64,000 nt of DNA, from assembly GCF_000974445.1 (NCBI RefSeq), contig NZ_BBOJ01000003.1, positions 248,001-312,000 of the forward strand. The letters run 5' to 3'. Below are positions 25,642-34,242 of the stretch, one piece after another. Position 1 is the first letter of the stretch. Each line of letters starts with the position of its first letter. Under the pieces are notes generated by a model. That model made no database searches, had not been told where the DNA came from, and saw only the letters and a list, made by a program, of their open reading frames with translations. This stretch comes from Lentzea aerocolonigenes (GTDB taxonomy: Bacteria; Actinomycetota; Actinomycetes; Mycobacteriales; Pseudonocardiaceae). Made by a program: the position numbers and the translations under genes.

Positions 25642-27288
25642 ATGAGCCAGCCAACCGCCTTCTCCCCCGACGACACGACGCGGTACCTGTGCGTCGCGAC
25701 CAGGACCGACGAGCGCTTCGCCGAGCGGATGACCAAGGCGCTGCTGAACGACGACCTGCACGCGGCGGCGCCGTCGATCGGGTTCGCGCTGCGCCCGGTT
25801 CTGCTGCACGCGCTGGACGCGGCCCGGCAACGCAGGGTGCGGGACTGGTGCCTCCTCGCGGCCGCCGTGGCGGCGCTCGTCCTGTCCCCACTGTGGACAA
25901 TCCTCGCGCTGCTGGTGATCGTGCCGGTCGGCGGCAGTCTCGCCCGGCGCGCCGGGACGTCCCGCAGGCTGCGCGACGTCGTGTTCGCCCTGATCGTGCT
26001 CGCCGCGATGCTGCTGTTCTCCGTGGCGATCGTGTCGGCACTCGGCACCGCGCCGGAGCCGACGCGGCGAACCCCGCACCCGGAACCGCCGGTCGCCGAG
26101 TGGCTCGTCGGCCTGCCGTGGCTCGCGTTGCTGGTGGGCCTCGTGATGTACGCGCTGATGGTGTGGCACGAATGGGAGAACCGCCTGACGTTGCTGAACC
26201 TGCTCACCCGAGCCGAGTTCAGCCCGGATGCAGCGCCACCGCTGCCGTCCGGACAGGCGTGGTTGTCCGACCGGCTGGCGGCGATCGACGAAGCCGAAGG
26301 CGGCAACGTCACGATCTACGACGGTTTCACCCCGTTCATCGGCCACGGATCACTCGTGTCGACCTGGTCGTTCGCGCTGCCGTCGCTGCGCTGTGACTCC
26401 ACTGCCGACGACGACAACGTGGTGCCGCTCGACATCGCCGAACTCGTGACCCACGTCCGGGACCGGTTGGCGGCCATCGGCGCGGAGCCCGACGAACTGC
26501 CGGGGCTCGTTCTCACCGAGCGGGCGTTCGTCAGCGGCAACGCGCTCACGATGCACCCGGCGCTGCTGCCCGAACGCGACGAGACTCCCCGGCAGCACCT
26601 GCCCGCCGACGACCTGGCCCGGCTCGCCGCCCGCCCGCACGGGTCGGCGAGGCACTACCTGTGCGCGCAGGTCCCGTCGTGGGGCGGTGAGGTGGTCGCC
26701 AGCACGTTCCTGCACTTCTCCACCGACGGCCGCCTGCTCTACCTGCAGTGCGACCGGACCGTGCTGGGCCCGTTGTGGCAGCAGTACCACGACGTGGACC
26801 GGATCAGCCCGTTGCTCACCGCGGGCGCGATCGGCCGGCTGCTGGCCAGAGCGGCGAGCGGGGTGGCGAGCGCGGTGCCGCGCGCACCCGTCCGCGTGGT
26901 GCGCGACCTCACCTTCCGGTGGCGCTGGCAACGACGTCGTGCCGTGGAGCGGGCGATCGCCCGGCAGGACCTCGGCTACAACTACGGCGCCCGGTTCAGC
27001 GTCCGGGAGGAGGCGACGGATGCCAACTACCACAACTACTTCCAGAAGACCGACGCCGCCAAGCACCTCAAGCTGGTCGAACGGCACGTGCTGGCCGCGT
27101 TGCTGGACTTCCTCGACGAGCACGGCGTGGACACGGCGGAGTTCCGCAACCGTCAGATGACGATCCTCAACCAGGGCATCATCCAGACCGGCGGGACCAG
27201 CAACGTCGGCAACCAGGCCGTAGGCAGCGAGGCCACCGCCACGGTGCAGGTCCCCGCGCCCGAGCCCGCCGCCGGGAAACCGGCGTGA
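25642..27288 (+). CDS. large membrane protein with C-terminal GG-SNVGNQAVG motif
   Basis: A 548-residue protein with AAGGGG before ATG 25642. The N-terminal 60 residues are cytoplasmic. Hydrophobic segments lie at about 72-95, 113-135 and 150-172. The remaining 370 residues are soluble (YDGFTPFIGHGSLVSTWSFALP, ALTMHPALLPERDE, YLCAQVPSWGGEVVASTFLHFST), with no motif I can name. The last 35 residues read LNQGIIQTGGTSNVGNQAVG followed by SEATATV. A near copy begins the next protein. Such short Gly/Asn/Gln motifs at chain ends can be prion-like interaction tags. The two genes are separated by 14 bases. Function unknown. Confidence 0.75.
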   Translation: MSQPTAFSPDDTTRYLCVATRTDERFAERMTKALLNDDLHAAAPSIGFALRPVLLHALDAARQRRVRDWCLLAAAVAALVLSPLWTILALLVIVPVGGSLARRAGTSRRLRDVVFALIVLAAMLLFSVAIVSALGTAPEPTRRTPHPEPPVAEWLVGLPWLALLVGLVMYALMVWHEWENRLTLLNLLTRAEFSPDAAPPLPSGQAWLSDRLAAIDEAEGGNVTIYDGFTPFIGHGSLVSTWSFALPSLRCDSTADDDNVVPLDIAELVTHVRDRLAAIGAEPDELPGLVLTERAFVSGNALTMHPALLPERDETPRQHLPADDLARLAARPHGSARHYLCAQVPSWGGEVVASTFLHFSTDGRLLYLQCDRTVLGPLWQQYHDVDRISPLLTAGAIGRLLARAASGVASAVPRAPVRVVRDLTFRWRWQRRRAVERAIARQDLGYNYGARFSVREEATDANYHNYFQKTDAAKHLKLVERHVLAALLDFLDEHGVDTAEFRNRQMTILNQGIIQTGGTSNVGNQAVGSEATATVQVPAPEPAAGKPA

Positions 27289-27302
27289 CAGAAGGGAAAC
27301 CA

Positions 27303-27662
27303 GTGCCGGAAAGCTCACCGAACTACGGCATCCAGCAGTCCGGCGGGGTCAGCAACGTCGGCAACCAGGCCGTCGGCCCGCACGCCCGCGCGGTCAGCCA
27401 CGGCCTGACCTTCACCGCCTCGCCGCAGAACAGCGAGCTGATCACCGAGCTGATGACGTTGCTGGAACGCCATCGTGCGGAGATCCCCGACGAGGCCGAG
27501 GCGGTCGCCGAGGAACTGCAGGACGAGCTGGACTCGCCAGAACCCGACCGCGGTGTGATCGCGCGGACCCTCGAGCGGCTCACCAACATGGTCAAACCCG
27601 TGGCCCCGCTGGTCGAGACGGTCGGCGAGCTGACCAAGGCGGTGGAGGGGTTCGGCGCCTGA
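27303..27662 (+). CDS. small protein with N-terminal GG-SNVGNQAVG motif
   Basis: A 119-residue protein. GTG 27303 has AGAAGGGA five bases upstream and is preferred over GTG 27285, which overlaps the previous stop. Residues 7-30 (NYGIQQSGGVSNVGNQAVG then PHARAV) repeat the C-terminal motif of the upstream membrane protein. The rest is a helical domain (ELITELMTLLERHRAEIPDEAEAVAEELQDEL... LERLTNMVKPVAPLVETVGELTKAVEGFG) that looks coiled-coil or effector-associated. A shared motif on adjacent proteins suggests they associate. No catalytic residues are visible. Confidence 0.75.
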   Translation: MPESSPNYGIQQSGGVSNVGNQAVGPHARAVSHGLTFTASPQNSELITELMTLLERHRAEIPDEAEAVAEELQDELDSPEPDRGVIARTLERLTNMVKPVAPLVETVGELTKAVEGFGA

Positions 27663-27761
27663 GCACGGCGGCTGACTCCGCGTTCGGGCGCCTGACCACA
27701 GCGACCCGCACCACGCACGCCTGACCCGGCGGCGACGCCGATCGGGGCGCACACTGTCCTT

Positions 27762-28721
27762 GTGACCGAGAGTGGTCCAGTCCCGGCCCGTGAGCTGGGA
27801 CGCACAGGCGTGAAGGTGCCGCCGCTGGGCGTCGGCGTCATGGTGTGGGGAGACATGACGCGAGCGCCCCGGATGAACCCTGCCCGCAACGCCTACGGCC
27901 CCACCAGCGGCCTCGGCGACCAGCGCGAGGCGTACCAGGTCAGTCTCGCGGCCGGTGTGAACCTCTTCGACACCGCGGCGATGTACGGCGACGGTGTGTC
28001 CGAGCAACGTCTGGGAGAGCTCACCGAAGGCGATGAGCACGTGCTCGTCGCGACCAAGTTCCCCGCCAAGTTCTTCGCCCGCGCCGACAGCCTGCCCGAA
28101 ACGCTCGACGCGAGCCTCTCCCGGCTGCGGCGCCAGGTGATCGACCTGTACCAGGTCCACTTCCCGGTGCGCTGGATGCCGATCCCCCGGCTCATGGACC
28201 TGATGGCCGACGCGGTGGCGGCGGGCAAGGTGCGGGCCGTGGGCGTCAGCAACTTCTCCGCGGAGCAGATGCGGACCGCGCACGCCGCACTGGCCGAGCG
28301 TGGCATTCCGCTGGCCTCCAACCAGGTCCAGTACTCGCTGCTGCACCGCGAGCCGGAGACCGACGGCGTGCTGGCCGCGTGCCGGGAGCTCGGAGTCACG
28401 CTCATCGCCTACATGCCGCTCGCCTCCGGTGCGCTCACCGGCAAGTACGACGCCGAGCACCGGCCCGCGGGCTGGCGCCGGTACCGGGCGCCGTTCCGCG
28501 GCAAGGCGGCGCTGGCCGAGCTCGGCCGGGTCAACGCCGTGCTGCGGCGCCTGGCCGAGACCCACGGCAGAACGCCCGCGCAGATAGCGTTGCGGTGGCT
28601 CGTCCAGCAGCCCGGCGTGCTTCCGATTCCCGGTGCGAAGAACGGCAGGCAGGCGGCGGAGAACGCGGGAGCGTTGACGTTCGAGCTGAGCGACCAGGAG
28701 ATCCGGGAGCTGTCGGGCTGA
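27762..28721 (+). CDS. aldo/keto reductase
   Basis: A 319-residue NADPH-dependent oxidoreductase. The catalytic tetrad is visible: Asp in NLFDTAAMYGDG, Tyr in the same block, Lys in VATKFPAKF and His in YQVHFPV. The C-terminal coenzyme site is IPGAKNGRQAAENAG. It belongs to the AKR11/YajO-like set, which reduces aldehydes or ketones; substrate cannot be read from sequence. It is monocistronic, with a 99-base gap upstream and a GTG start that is nearly leaderless (CCTTGTG). Confidence 0.92.
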   Translation: MTESGPVPARELGRTGVKVPPLGVGVMVWGDMTRAPRMNPARNAYGPTSGLGDQREAYQVSLAAGVNLFDTAAMYGDGVSEQRLGELTEGDEHVLVATKFPAKFFARADSLPETLDASLSRLRRQVIDLYQVHFPVRWMPIPRLMDLMADAVAAGKVRAVGVSNFSAEQMRTAHAALAERGIPLASNQVQYSLLHREPETDGVLAACRELGVTLIAYMPLASGALTGKYDAEHRPAGWRRYRAPFRGKAALAELGRVNAVLRRLAETHGRTPAQIALRWLVQQPGVLPIPGAKNGRQAAENAGALTFELSDQEIRELSG

Positions 28722-28825
28722 TCGCGCGTTCGGAGCAAGTGCTTGCCCGGCAAAGCTTGTTGCCCGTGCCGCACAACCGCTGGACACTGGAACCTTCGTG
28801 GAACGGTTCACCACTGGGGGATTCC

Positions 28826-30091
28826 ATGACACGTCGTATTTCTGAGCCCGGAAAAATATGTGCCGCAACTGTTCTGACCGTGCTTTCGGTGGTGTCCGCC
28901 CCTGCGGCGCAGGCCGACACACCTCGCCAGAACGCTGTCATCACCTGGAACGTCCACGCCGAGACCGCGATCTTCGACGTCGCCAGGCAGTCGCCGACCG
29001 CGACCGCGCGCAGCTTCGCGATCGTGCAGGGCGCGGTGTACGACGCGGTCAACGCGATCGCCGGCACCCCGTACGAGCCGTACCTCGTCGCCCCGCGCAC
29101 CCGGCCCGGTGACTCGACTCCGGCAGCCGTCGCCACCGCGGCCTACCGCACGCTCGTCTGGCTCTTCCCCTCCCAGGCCGATTCCCTGCGGGCCCGGTAC
29201 GACGAGTCGCTCGCCGCGATCCCCGACGGCCCCTCCGAACGCGGCGGGATCGCCGTCGGTGAGGCCGCCGCGACGGCCATGATCAACGCCCGGCGCGACG
29301 ACGGCGCGTTCTCCGACGCGACCTGGCCCGTCGGCACCGCGCCCGGCCAGTGGCGGCCGACCCCGCCCGGATTCCTCCAGACCGGGGCCTGGTTCGCCAC
29401 CCTGAAGCCGTTCGTGGTGGACCCGAAGCCGTACCGCGTCCCCGGCCCGCCGGCCCTGAGCAGTTCGGCGTGGGCCCGCGACTTCAGCGAGGTCAAGTCG
29501 CTCGGCTCGGCCACCAGCACGACCCGCGCGCCGGACCAGACCGAAGCGGCGATCTGGTGGGACGACCCGCGTCTGGTGGAATGGGCGATCAAACGTCAGC
29601 TCGCCACGACCCACCGGCTCGGCACGCTGCAGACGGCCCGCATGTTCGCGATGGTGGACGTGGCCGCCGCCGACACGCTCATCGCCTGCTACCAGGAGAA
29701 GAAGCGCTGGCACTTCTGGCGCCCGGTGACCGCGGTCCCGCTCGCCGGCACCGACGGCAACCCCGCCACCGAGCCCGATCCGGCCTGGGCCCCGTTGCGG
29801 ACCACCGCGCCGTCGCCGGAGTACCCGTCGGGGCACGCCTGCTTCACCGCCGCCACGACGACGGCGCTGCGCACGTTCTTCGGCCGCGACGACCTGTCGT
29901 TCAGCGCCCACAGCACCGACTCCGGCACCACCCGCCACTACCGCAGCCTCTCCTCGGCCACGGCCGAACTGGACCAGGCGAGGGTCTGGGCCGGGGTGCA
30001 CTACCGCTTCGCCACCAGGGACGGGCACCGGCTCGGCAGCAGCGTGTCGCACGCAGTTCTCGGGCACGCGTTCGGTCCCCGTGGCAACTGA
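28826..30091 (+). CDS. secreted vanadium-haloperoxidase/PAP2-like protein
   Basis: A 421-residue protein from ATG 28826 with signal peptide (ISEPGKICAATVLTVLSVVSAPAAQA). It carries the three vanadate/phosphate-binding blocks of the superfamily: YQEKKRWHFWRPVTAV (KxxxxxxRP), EYPSGHACFTAA (PSGH) and RVWAGVHYRFATRDGHRLG (R...H...). Length fits vanadium-dependent haloperoxidase-like secreted proteins common in actinobacteria; true halide oxidation is not assured. It overlaps the next gene by 11 bases. Confidence 0.85.
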   Translation: MTRRISEPGKICAATVLTVLSVVSAPAAQADTPRQNAVITWNVHAETAIFDVARQSPTATARSFAIVQGAVYDAVNAIAGTPYEPYLVAPRTRPGDSTPAAVATAAYRTLVWLFPSQADSLRARYDESLAAIPDGPSERGGIAVGEAAATAMINARRDDGAFSDATWPVGTAPGQWRPTPPGFLQTGAWFATLKPFVVDPKPYRVPGPPALSSSAWARDFSEVKSLGSATSTTRAPDQTEAAIWWDDPRLVEWAIKRQLATTHRLGTLQTARMFAMVDVAAADTLIACYQEKKRWHFWRPVTAVPLAGTDGNPATEPDPAWAPLRTTAPSPEYPSGHACFTAATTTALRTFFGRDDLSFSAHSTDSGTTRHYRSLSSATAELDQARVWAGVHYRFATRDGHRLGSSVSHAVLGHAFGPRGN

Positions 30092-31493
30092 ATCTCCGGT
30101 GGGCTGGAAACCGCCGGCGGCCGCGTTGTGCTCGGGGCTGTTGTACTTCTTCGGCACCGGGTTCACGCCGATCCCCGCGCTGACCTGGCTCGCTCCCCTG
30201 CCGGTGCTGCTGCTGGCGCCCGGAGTGTCCGCACGATCGGCCGCGGCCGCCGCGTTCCTGGCGGGAGTGCTGGGGTCCGCGAACAACTGGGCGCATTCCC
30301 TGCACTCCACCGACGTTCCGCTGCCGATGGCGCTGGGGATCAGCGCGGGCACGGCGGTGACGCTGACGGCCGCGGTGCTGCTGTTCCGCGCCCTGCTCCT
30401 GCGGGGTCAGCCGCTGCTCGCCGCGGTGGCCGCGCCCGCCGTGTGGACCGGAGCCCTGTACCTGGTGGCGTTGACGAACCCGACCGGGGTGATGGGCACT
30501 CCGGCCAACAGCATGGGCGACCTGCCGGTGGTGCTGCAGATCGCGTCGGTCACCGGGTTCTGGGGTGTCGAGTTCGTTCTGCTGCTGGTGCCCGCAGGCA
30601 TCGCGGCGGTGGCCGGCTCGACGGTGCACCGGTGGCGGACCGGCGCGGCGGTGGCCGTGGTCGTCATCGGCGTGCTGGGCTTCGGGATCGTCCGGCTGGC
30701 GGGCGAGACCGGGCCGTCGCAACGGGTCGCGCTCATCGCACCCAACCAGGGCCACTGGGCCGTGGAGGTCGGGACGGCGGAGGGTGACCGGCTGATCCAG
30801 GCCTACGCAGAGCGGATCTCGGCGTTGCCGCAGGGCGTGCGACTCGTCGTGCTGCCAGAGGGCGAGTTCGGGGTCGACGACGCGAGCCTGCCGTCGTTGG
30901 TCAGCCCGCTCACCACCGCGGCACGCGACCGGGGCGCCGACGTCGTGGTCGGGTACGTGCGGCGGTCCGGGAGCGCGAGGCTCAACACCGCGCTGGCCAT
31001 CCCAGCGAACGGTGGTTCGCCCGTCGCGTACGTCCGGGACCAGGCGCGTGAACTCGTCTACGCGGCGGGCGCGGGGGTGCAGATCTGCGGGGAGGTCAAC
31101 CTCGCCCGCCCGAGTCGTGACTACGCGGCCGCCGGTGCCCGCACGCTGGCGATCCCGGCCGCGGACGAGAAGGTGAACGGGTGGCAGCACGCGCGGGTCG
31201 CGTCCCTGCGCGGCGTGGAGAACGGGCTGGGCGTGGCCTGGTCCGGCCGGTCCGGTGCGCTCATGGTGTCCGACGGGACAGGCCGGATCGTGGCCGAGGC
31301 CCACACCGGTGGAGAAGGCACCTTCACCACGGTCGTCGCCGACCTGCCTGCGGGTCCCGGGGCCACGCCGTACACGCGGCTGGGCGACTGGTTCGCCTGG
31401 CTGTGCCTGGTGATCACCGTGGCGGGCGTGTGCGTCAGCGTGTTGTCCAGCCGATGGAAGGGTGGCCGGGACGACTCCGCCGGGGTGGAATGA
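30081..31493 (+). CDS. apolipoprotein N-acyltransferase-like membrane nitrilase
   Basis: A 470-residue protein from GTG 30081. The first 220 residues hold about seven membrane helices (ALCSGLLYFFGTGFTPIPALTW, LIASVTGFWGVEFVLLLVPAG-type blocks) as in Lnt. A nitrilase-fold domain follows with Glu in VVLPEGEFG and Cys in VQICGEVN. The expected Lys region reads YVRDQARELVYAAG where Lnt has YxKxxLVPFGE, so the catalytic Lys and the FGE loop are not evident. It may be a degenerate or specialised member rather than a true lipoprotein acylase. A final membrane helix lies near 440. Confidence 0.75.
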   Translation: MATESPVGWKPPAAALCSGLLYFFGTGFTPIPALTWLAPLPVLLLAPGVSARSAAAAAFLAGVLGSANNWAHSLHSTDVPLPMALGISAGTAVTLTAAVLLFRALLLRGQPLLAAVAAPAVWTGALYLVALTNPTGVMGTPANSMGDLPVVLQIASVTGFWGVEFVLLLVPAGIAAVAGSTVHRWRTGAAVAVVVIGVLGFGIVRLAGETGPSQRVALIAPNQGHWAVEVGTAEGDRLIQAYAERISALPQGVRLVVLPEGEFGVDDASLPSLVSPLTTAARDRGADVVVGYVRRSGSARLNTALAIPANGGSPVAYVRDQARELVYAAGAGVQICGEVNLARPSRDYAAAGARTLAIPAADEKVNGWQHARVASLRGVENGLGVAWSGRSGALMVSDGTGRIVAEAHTGGEGTFTTVVADLPAGPGATPYTRLGDWFAWLCLVITVAGVCVSVLSSRWKGGRDDSAGVE

Positions 31494-31509
31494 ACGACGG
31501 AGGTGGGGC

Positions 31510-32847
31510 ATGCGACCACGGTTCGTGATCTCGTTGCTGGCGCTGGTGCTTCTCGCGGGTGGTGCGCCCGCGCTCGCCGCGCCCGGTGTTCCCGGTGACC
31601 AGCCGTTGCCCGGCTACACCGTCAGCAACCCGCCGCTGAAACCGGAGATCGTCGACGGGCAGCCGACGAAGGTGCTGCAGGGCATCCACCAGCACTCCGC
31701 GTACATCGTCGAGGTGCCCGCGAAGTGGAACGGCCGGCTGGCCATGTGGGCACACGGCTACCGCGGCACCGGCACCGTGCTCACCGTGGACCCGCCCGCG
31801 TACGGCCTGCGCACCCGGATGCTCGGCCAGGGATACGCCTGGGCCGCGTCCTCCTACTACGGCAACGGTTACGACGTCCGCGCCGGCGTCCAGGCGACGC
31901 ACGACCTCGCGAAGCACTTCGGCACGCTGGTCGCGAAGCCGAAGCAGGTCCTCATCGCGGGCGTGTCGATGGGCGGTCACGTCATCGGCCGTTCGCTGGA
32001 GCAGTACCCCGGCTTCTACGACGGCGCGCTGCCGATGTGCGGCGTGATGGGCGATCACGAGCTGTTCGACTTCTTCCTCGACTACCAGCTGACGGCGCAG
32101 GCGCTCGCCGGGGAACGCGCCTACCCGGTGCCTGCCGACTACCTCACCACCGTCGTGCCGCGCATCCAGGAGAAACTGGGCCTGACCAAGCTCGTCCCCG
32201 GCGGCCAGGACACCGTGACGGACCGCGGCGCCCAGTTCCGCTCGGTGGTCGTCGAACGCAGCGGCGGACCACGCCCCGGCGCGACGCCCGCCTTCGCGTT
32301 CTGGAAGGACTTCCTCTTCAGCCTCGCCGCACCACCCGACGACAACGCCCCGCTCTCGCGTGATCCCGGCCGGTTGGCGACCAACCTCGGCACCCGCTAC
32401 CAGCCGAACTCGCCGGTCGACCTCAACCGCGAGGTGCAGCGGGTGGCACCGCGCGACTGGCGGTCCCGCCTCTCCCCCGCACTGACCGAGGTGCCGAGGA
32501 TCGCGGGCAGGCCGAGGGTCCCGGTGCTGTCGCTGCACGGTCTGGGCGACCTCTTCGTGCCGTTCTCGATGGAACAGGAGTACCGGTCCGACGTCGCCCG
32601 AAACGGTCAGTCGAAGTGGCTGGTGCAGCGCGCGATCCGCACGGTGGACCACTGCGAGTTCTCGCCTGCCGAGGTCGGTGCGGCGTGGAACGACCTCGTG
32701 ACGTGGGTGGACCGCAGGACGAAACCCGCTGGTGACGCGATCGGTGACCGTGCCGCGGTGGCCGCGCCGGCGTTCGGGTGCCGGTTCTCGGACCGTGCCG
32801 CGTACACCGGGCCCGGCACCCGGAAGTTGTTCCCGCCCTGTCCCTGA
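31510..32847 (+). CDS. secreted alpha/beta hydrolase
   Basis: A 445-residue protein from ATG 31510 (GGTGGGG just upstream) with signal peptide MRPRFVISLLALVLLAGGAPALA. The alpha/beta hydrolase core shows MWAHGYRGTG (oxyanion region), nucleophile Ser in LIAGVSMGGHV, Asp in LHGLGDLFVPF and His in VDHCEFS. It is similar to extracellular esterase/feruloyl-type hydrolases with a large lid insert. Two C-terminal Cys may form a disulfide. Substrate unknown. Confidence 0.85.
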   Translation: MRPRFVISLLALVLLAGGAPALAAPGVPGDQPLPGYTVSNPPLKPEIVDGQPTKVLQGIHQHSAYIVEVPAKWNGRLAMWAHGYRGTGTVLTVDPPAYGLRTRMLGQGYAWAASSYYGNGYDVRAGVQATHDLAKHFGTLVAKPKQVLIAGVSMGGHVIGRSLEQYPGFYDGALPMCGVMGDHELFDFFLDYQLTAQALAGERAYPVPADYLTTVVPRIQEKLGLTKLVPGGQDTVTDRGAQFRSVVVERSGGPRPGATPAFAFWKDFLFSLAAPPDDNAPLSRDPGRLATNLGTRYQPNSPVDLNREVQRVAPRDWRSRLSPALTEVPRIAGRPRVPVLSLHGLGDLFVPFSMEQEYRSDVARNGQSKWLVQRAIRTVDHCEFSPAEVGAAWNDLVTWVDRRTKPAGDAIGDRAAVAAPAFGCRFSDRAAYTGPGTRKLFPPCP

Positions 32848-32872
32848 CGAGGCCGTGGCCGAGAATGATCGC

Positions 32873-33670
32873 GTGCCCACCGCGAACACCCGCCTGCTGG
32901 TGTCCGGAAGCACCGGCTCCGCCGTCTCGGAGCTGGTGACCCCGGCCCTGCTGCTGCGCTCACCCAGCGCCACGTGGTCGGAGCTCGTCCACGTCTACGT
33001 GCCGAACGGTCCCACCGTCGCCTTCAGCGGCCGCGACCTCCGCTCACCGGGGATCGCCGCCGCCACCGAGGTGGCGCGCGCGGCGGGGTTCGAGCCGGTG
33101 GTCCGGTCGCCGGGCGGGCGGATGGTCGCCTACGACAGCGGTGCCGTCGTGATCGACCATCTCGACCGCACCACCGGCATCCGGCACGCGGGGAGCGCGA
33201 CCTTCGCCGCGAACGCCGAGAGCCACGTTCGGGTGCTGCGCGCGTTCGGTGGCGTCGACGCCCGTGTCGGTGAGGTCGACGGCGAGTACTGCCCCGGCGA
33301 GTTCAGCATCAACGTCGGCGGCACCGCGAAGGTCGTGGGGTCGGCTCAACGGGTCACCGCCACCGGGTCCCTGTTCAGCACGGTCGTGCAGGTCACCGTC
33401 TCGGACCGGGTGCGCGCGGTGATCGTGGACGTGTCCGAGGCGCTCGGCTACGACCTGCGGCACAGTTCCATCGCGGGCCTGGCCGACTACGTGCCGGGGC
33501 TGACCGCCGGAGAGGTCGCCGAGGCGTTCTCGGCGGACTACCGCGACCGACTCGGGCTGATCGACGGACCGCTGCCCGCCGAGGTGGTCGTGCACGCGGC
33601 GAGCGCGTCCGGCACGTCCCCGTTCCACGTCGACGACTGGACGCGGGCGAACCCCCTTCAGCCGGTGTAG
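32873..33670 (+). CDS. lipoate-protein ligase A family protein (BPL/LplA/LipB fold)
   Basis: A 265-residue protein with GTG 32873 as start (GTG 32855 is an alternative; neither has a strong Shine-Dalgarno). Family hallmarks: RSPGGRMVAYDSGAVVIDH (the R-GG loop), GEYCPGEFSINVGGTAKVVGSAQRV (lipoyl-AMP binding and the K-x-x-G-x-AQ motif) and GSLFSTVVQVT. It probably attaches lipoate or octanoate, or another carboxylate, to a carrier protein. It stands alone between secreted-enzyme genes and the sigma factor. Confidence 0.85.
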   Translation: MPTANTRLLVSGSTGSAVSELVTPALLLRSPSATWSELVHVYVPNGPTVAFSGRDLRSPGIAAATEVARAAGFEPVVRSPGGRMVAYDSGAVVIDHLDRTTGIRHAGSATFAANAESHVRVLRAFGGVDARVGEVDGEYCPGEFSINVGGTAKVVGSAQRVTATGSLFSTVVQVTVSDRVRAVIVDVSEALGYDLRHSSIAGLADYVPGLTAGEVAEAFSADYRDRLGLIDGPLPAEVVVHAASASGTSPFHVDDWTRANPLQPV

Positions 33671-33726
33671 CAGATCATCCAAAAGTCGCGGGCAACCTTC
33701 CGGTGCTCTGCGAGCATCAGGTCATC

Positions 33727-34242
33727 GTGAGAGTGGACGAGCAGGCCGCGTACGTCGAGTACGTGCGGTCACGGATGCCGTGGCTGCGCAAGCTCGCGTA
33801 CCTGCTGTGCCAGGACTGGCACCGGGCCGACGACGTCGTGCAGACAGCGATCACGCAGTTGTTCGTGCACTGGAACAGGGCGCGCGCCGCCGACAACATC
33901 GACGGCTACGCGCGGACGGTGCTGACGCGCGTGTTCCTCAAGGAGCGGCGTTCGGCGTGGTCGCGCAACGTGCGCCTGGACGACGCGGCGGCCGACCGGG
34001 CGATCGAGGCGGAGGACTCCGTCACCACTCTCGCGGTGCGGCACGCCCTGCTCGCCGTACCGCCGAAACAACGGGCCGCGCTGGTGCTGCGCTACTACTG
34101 CGATCTGTCCGTTGAGGACACTGCGACGGCGTTGCGCTGCACCAAGGGCACGGTGAAGAGCCAGACGAGCAAGGGGCTTCAGGCCCTGCGCAAGGCGTTG
34201 GGAGGGAAAGCCGATGAACTACTTGCGAACGTTGCTGGATGA
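33727..34242 (+). CDS. ECF sigma factor, SigE-like family
   Basis: A 171-residue protein from GTG 33727. Region 2 is RKLAYLLCQDWHRADDVVQTAITQLFVHW. Region 4 is VPPKQRAALVLRYYCDLSVEDTATALRCTKGTVKSQTSKGLQALRKAL. It matches the short actinobacterial SigE-type family (SigE70 of Streptomyces annotations). It overlaps by 29 bases the gene for a single-pass membrane protein, its likely anti-sigma partner or regulated sensor. Confidence 0.9.
   Translation: MRVDEQAAYVEYVRSRMPWLRKLAYLLCQDWHRADDVVQTAITQLFVHWNRARAADNIDGYARTVLTRVFLKERRSAWSRNVRLDDAAADRAIEAEDSVTTLAVRHALLAVPPKQRAALVLRYYCDLSVEDTATALRCTKGTVKSQTSKGLQALRKALGGKADELLANVAG

Noticed and set aside
28735..28766. Two tiny hairpins (GCAAG-TG-CTTGC and GGCAA-AGCTTG-TTGCC) after the aldo/keto reductase
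   Set aside because: Stems of five bases are too weak to call a terminator or operator without other support.
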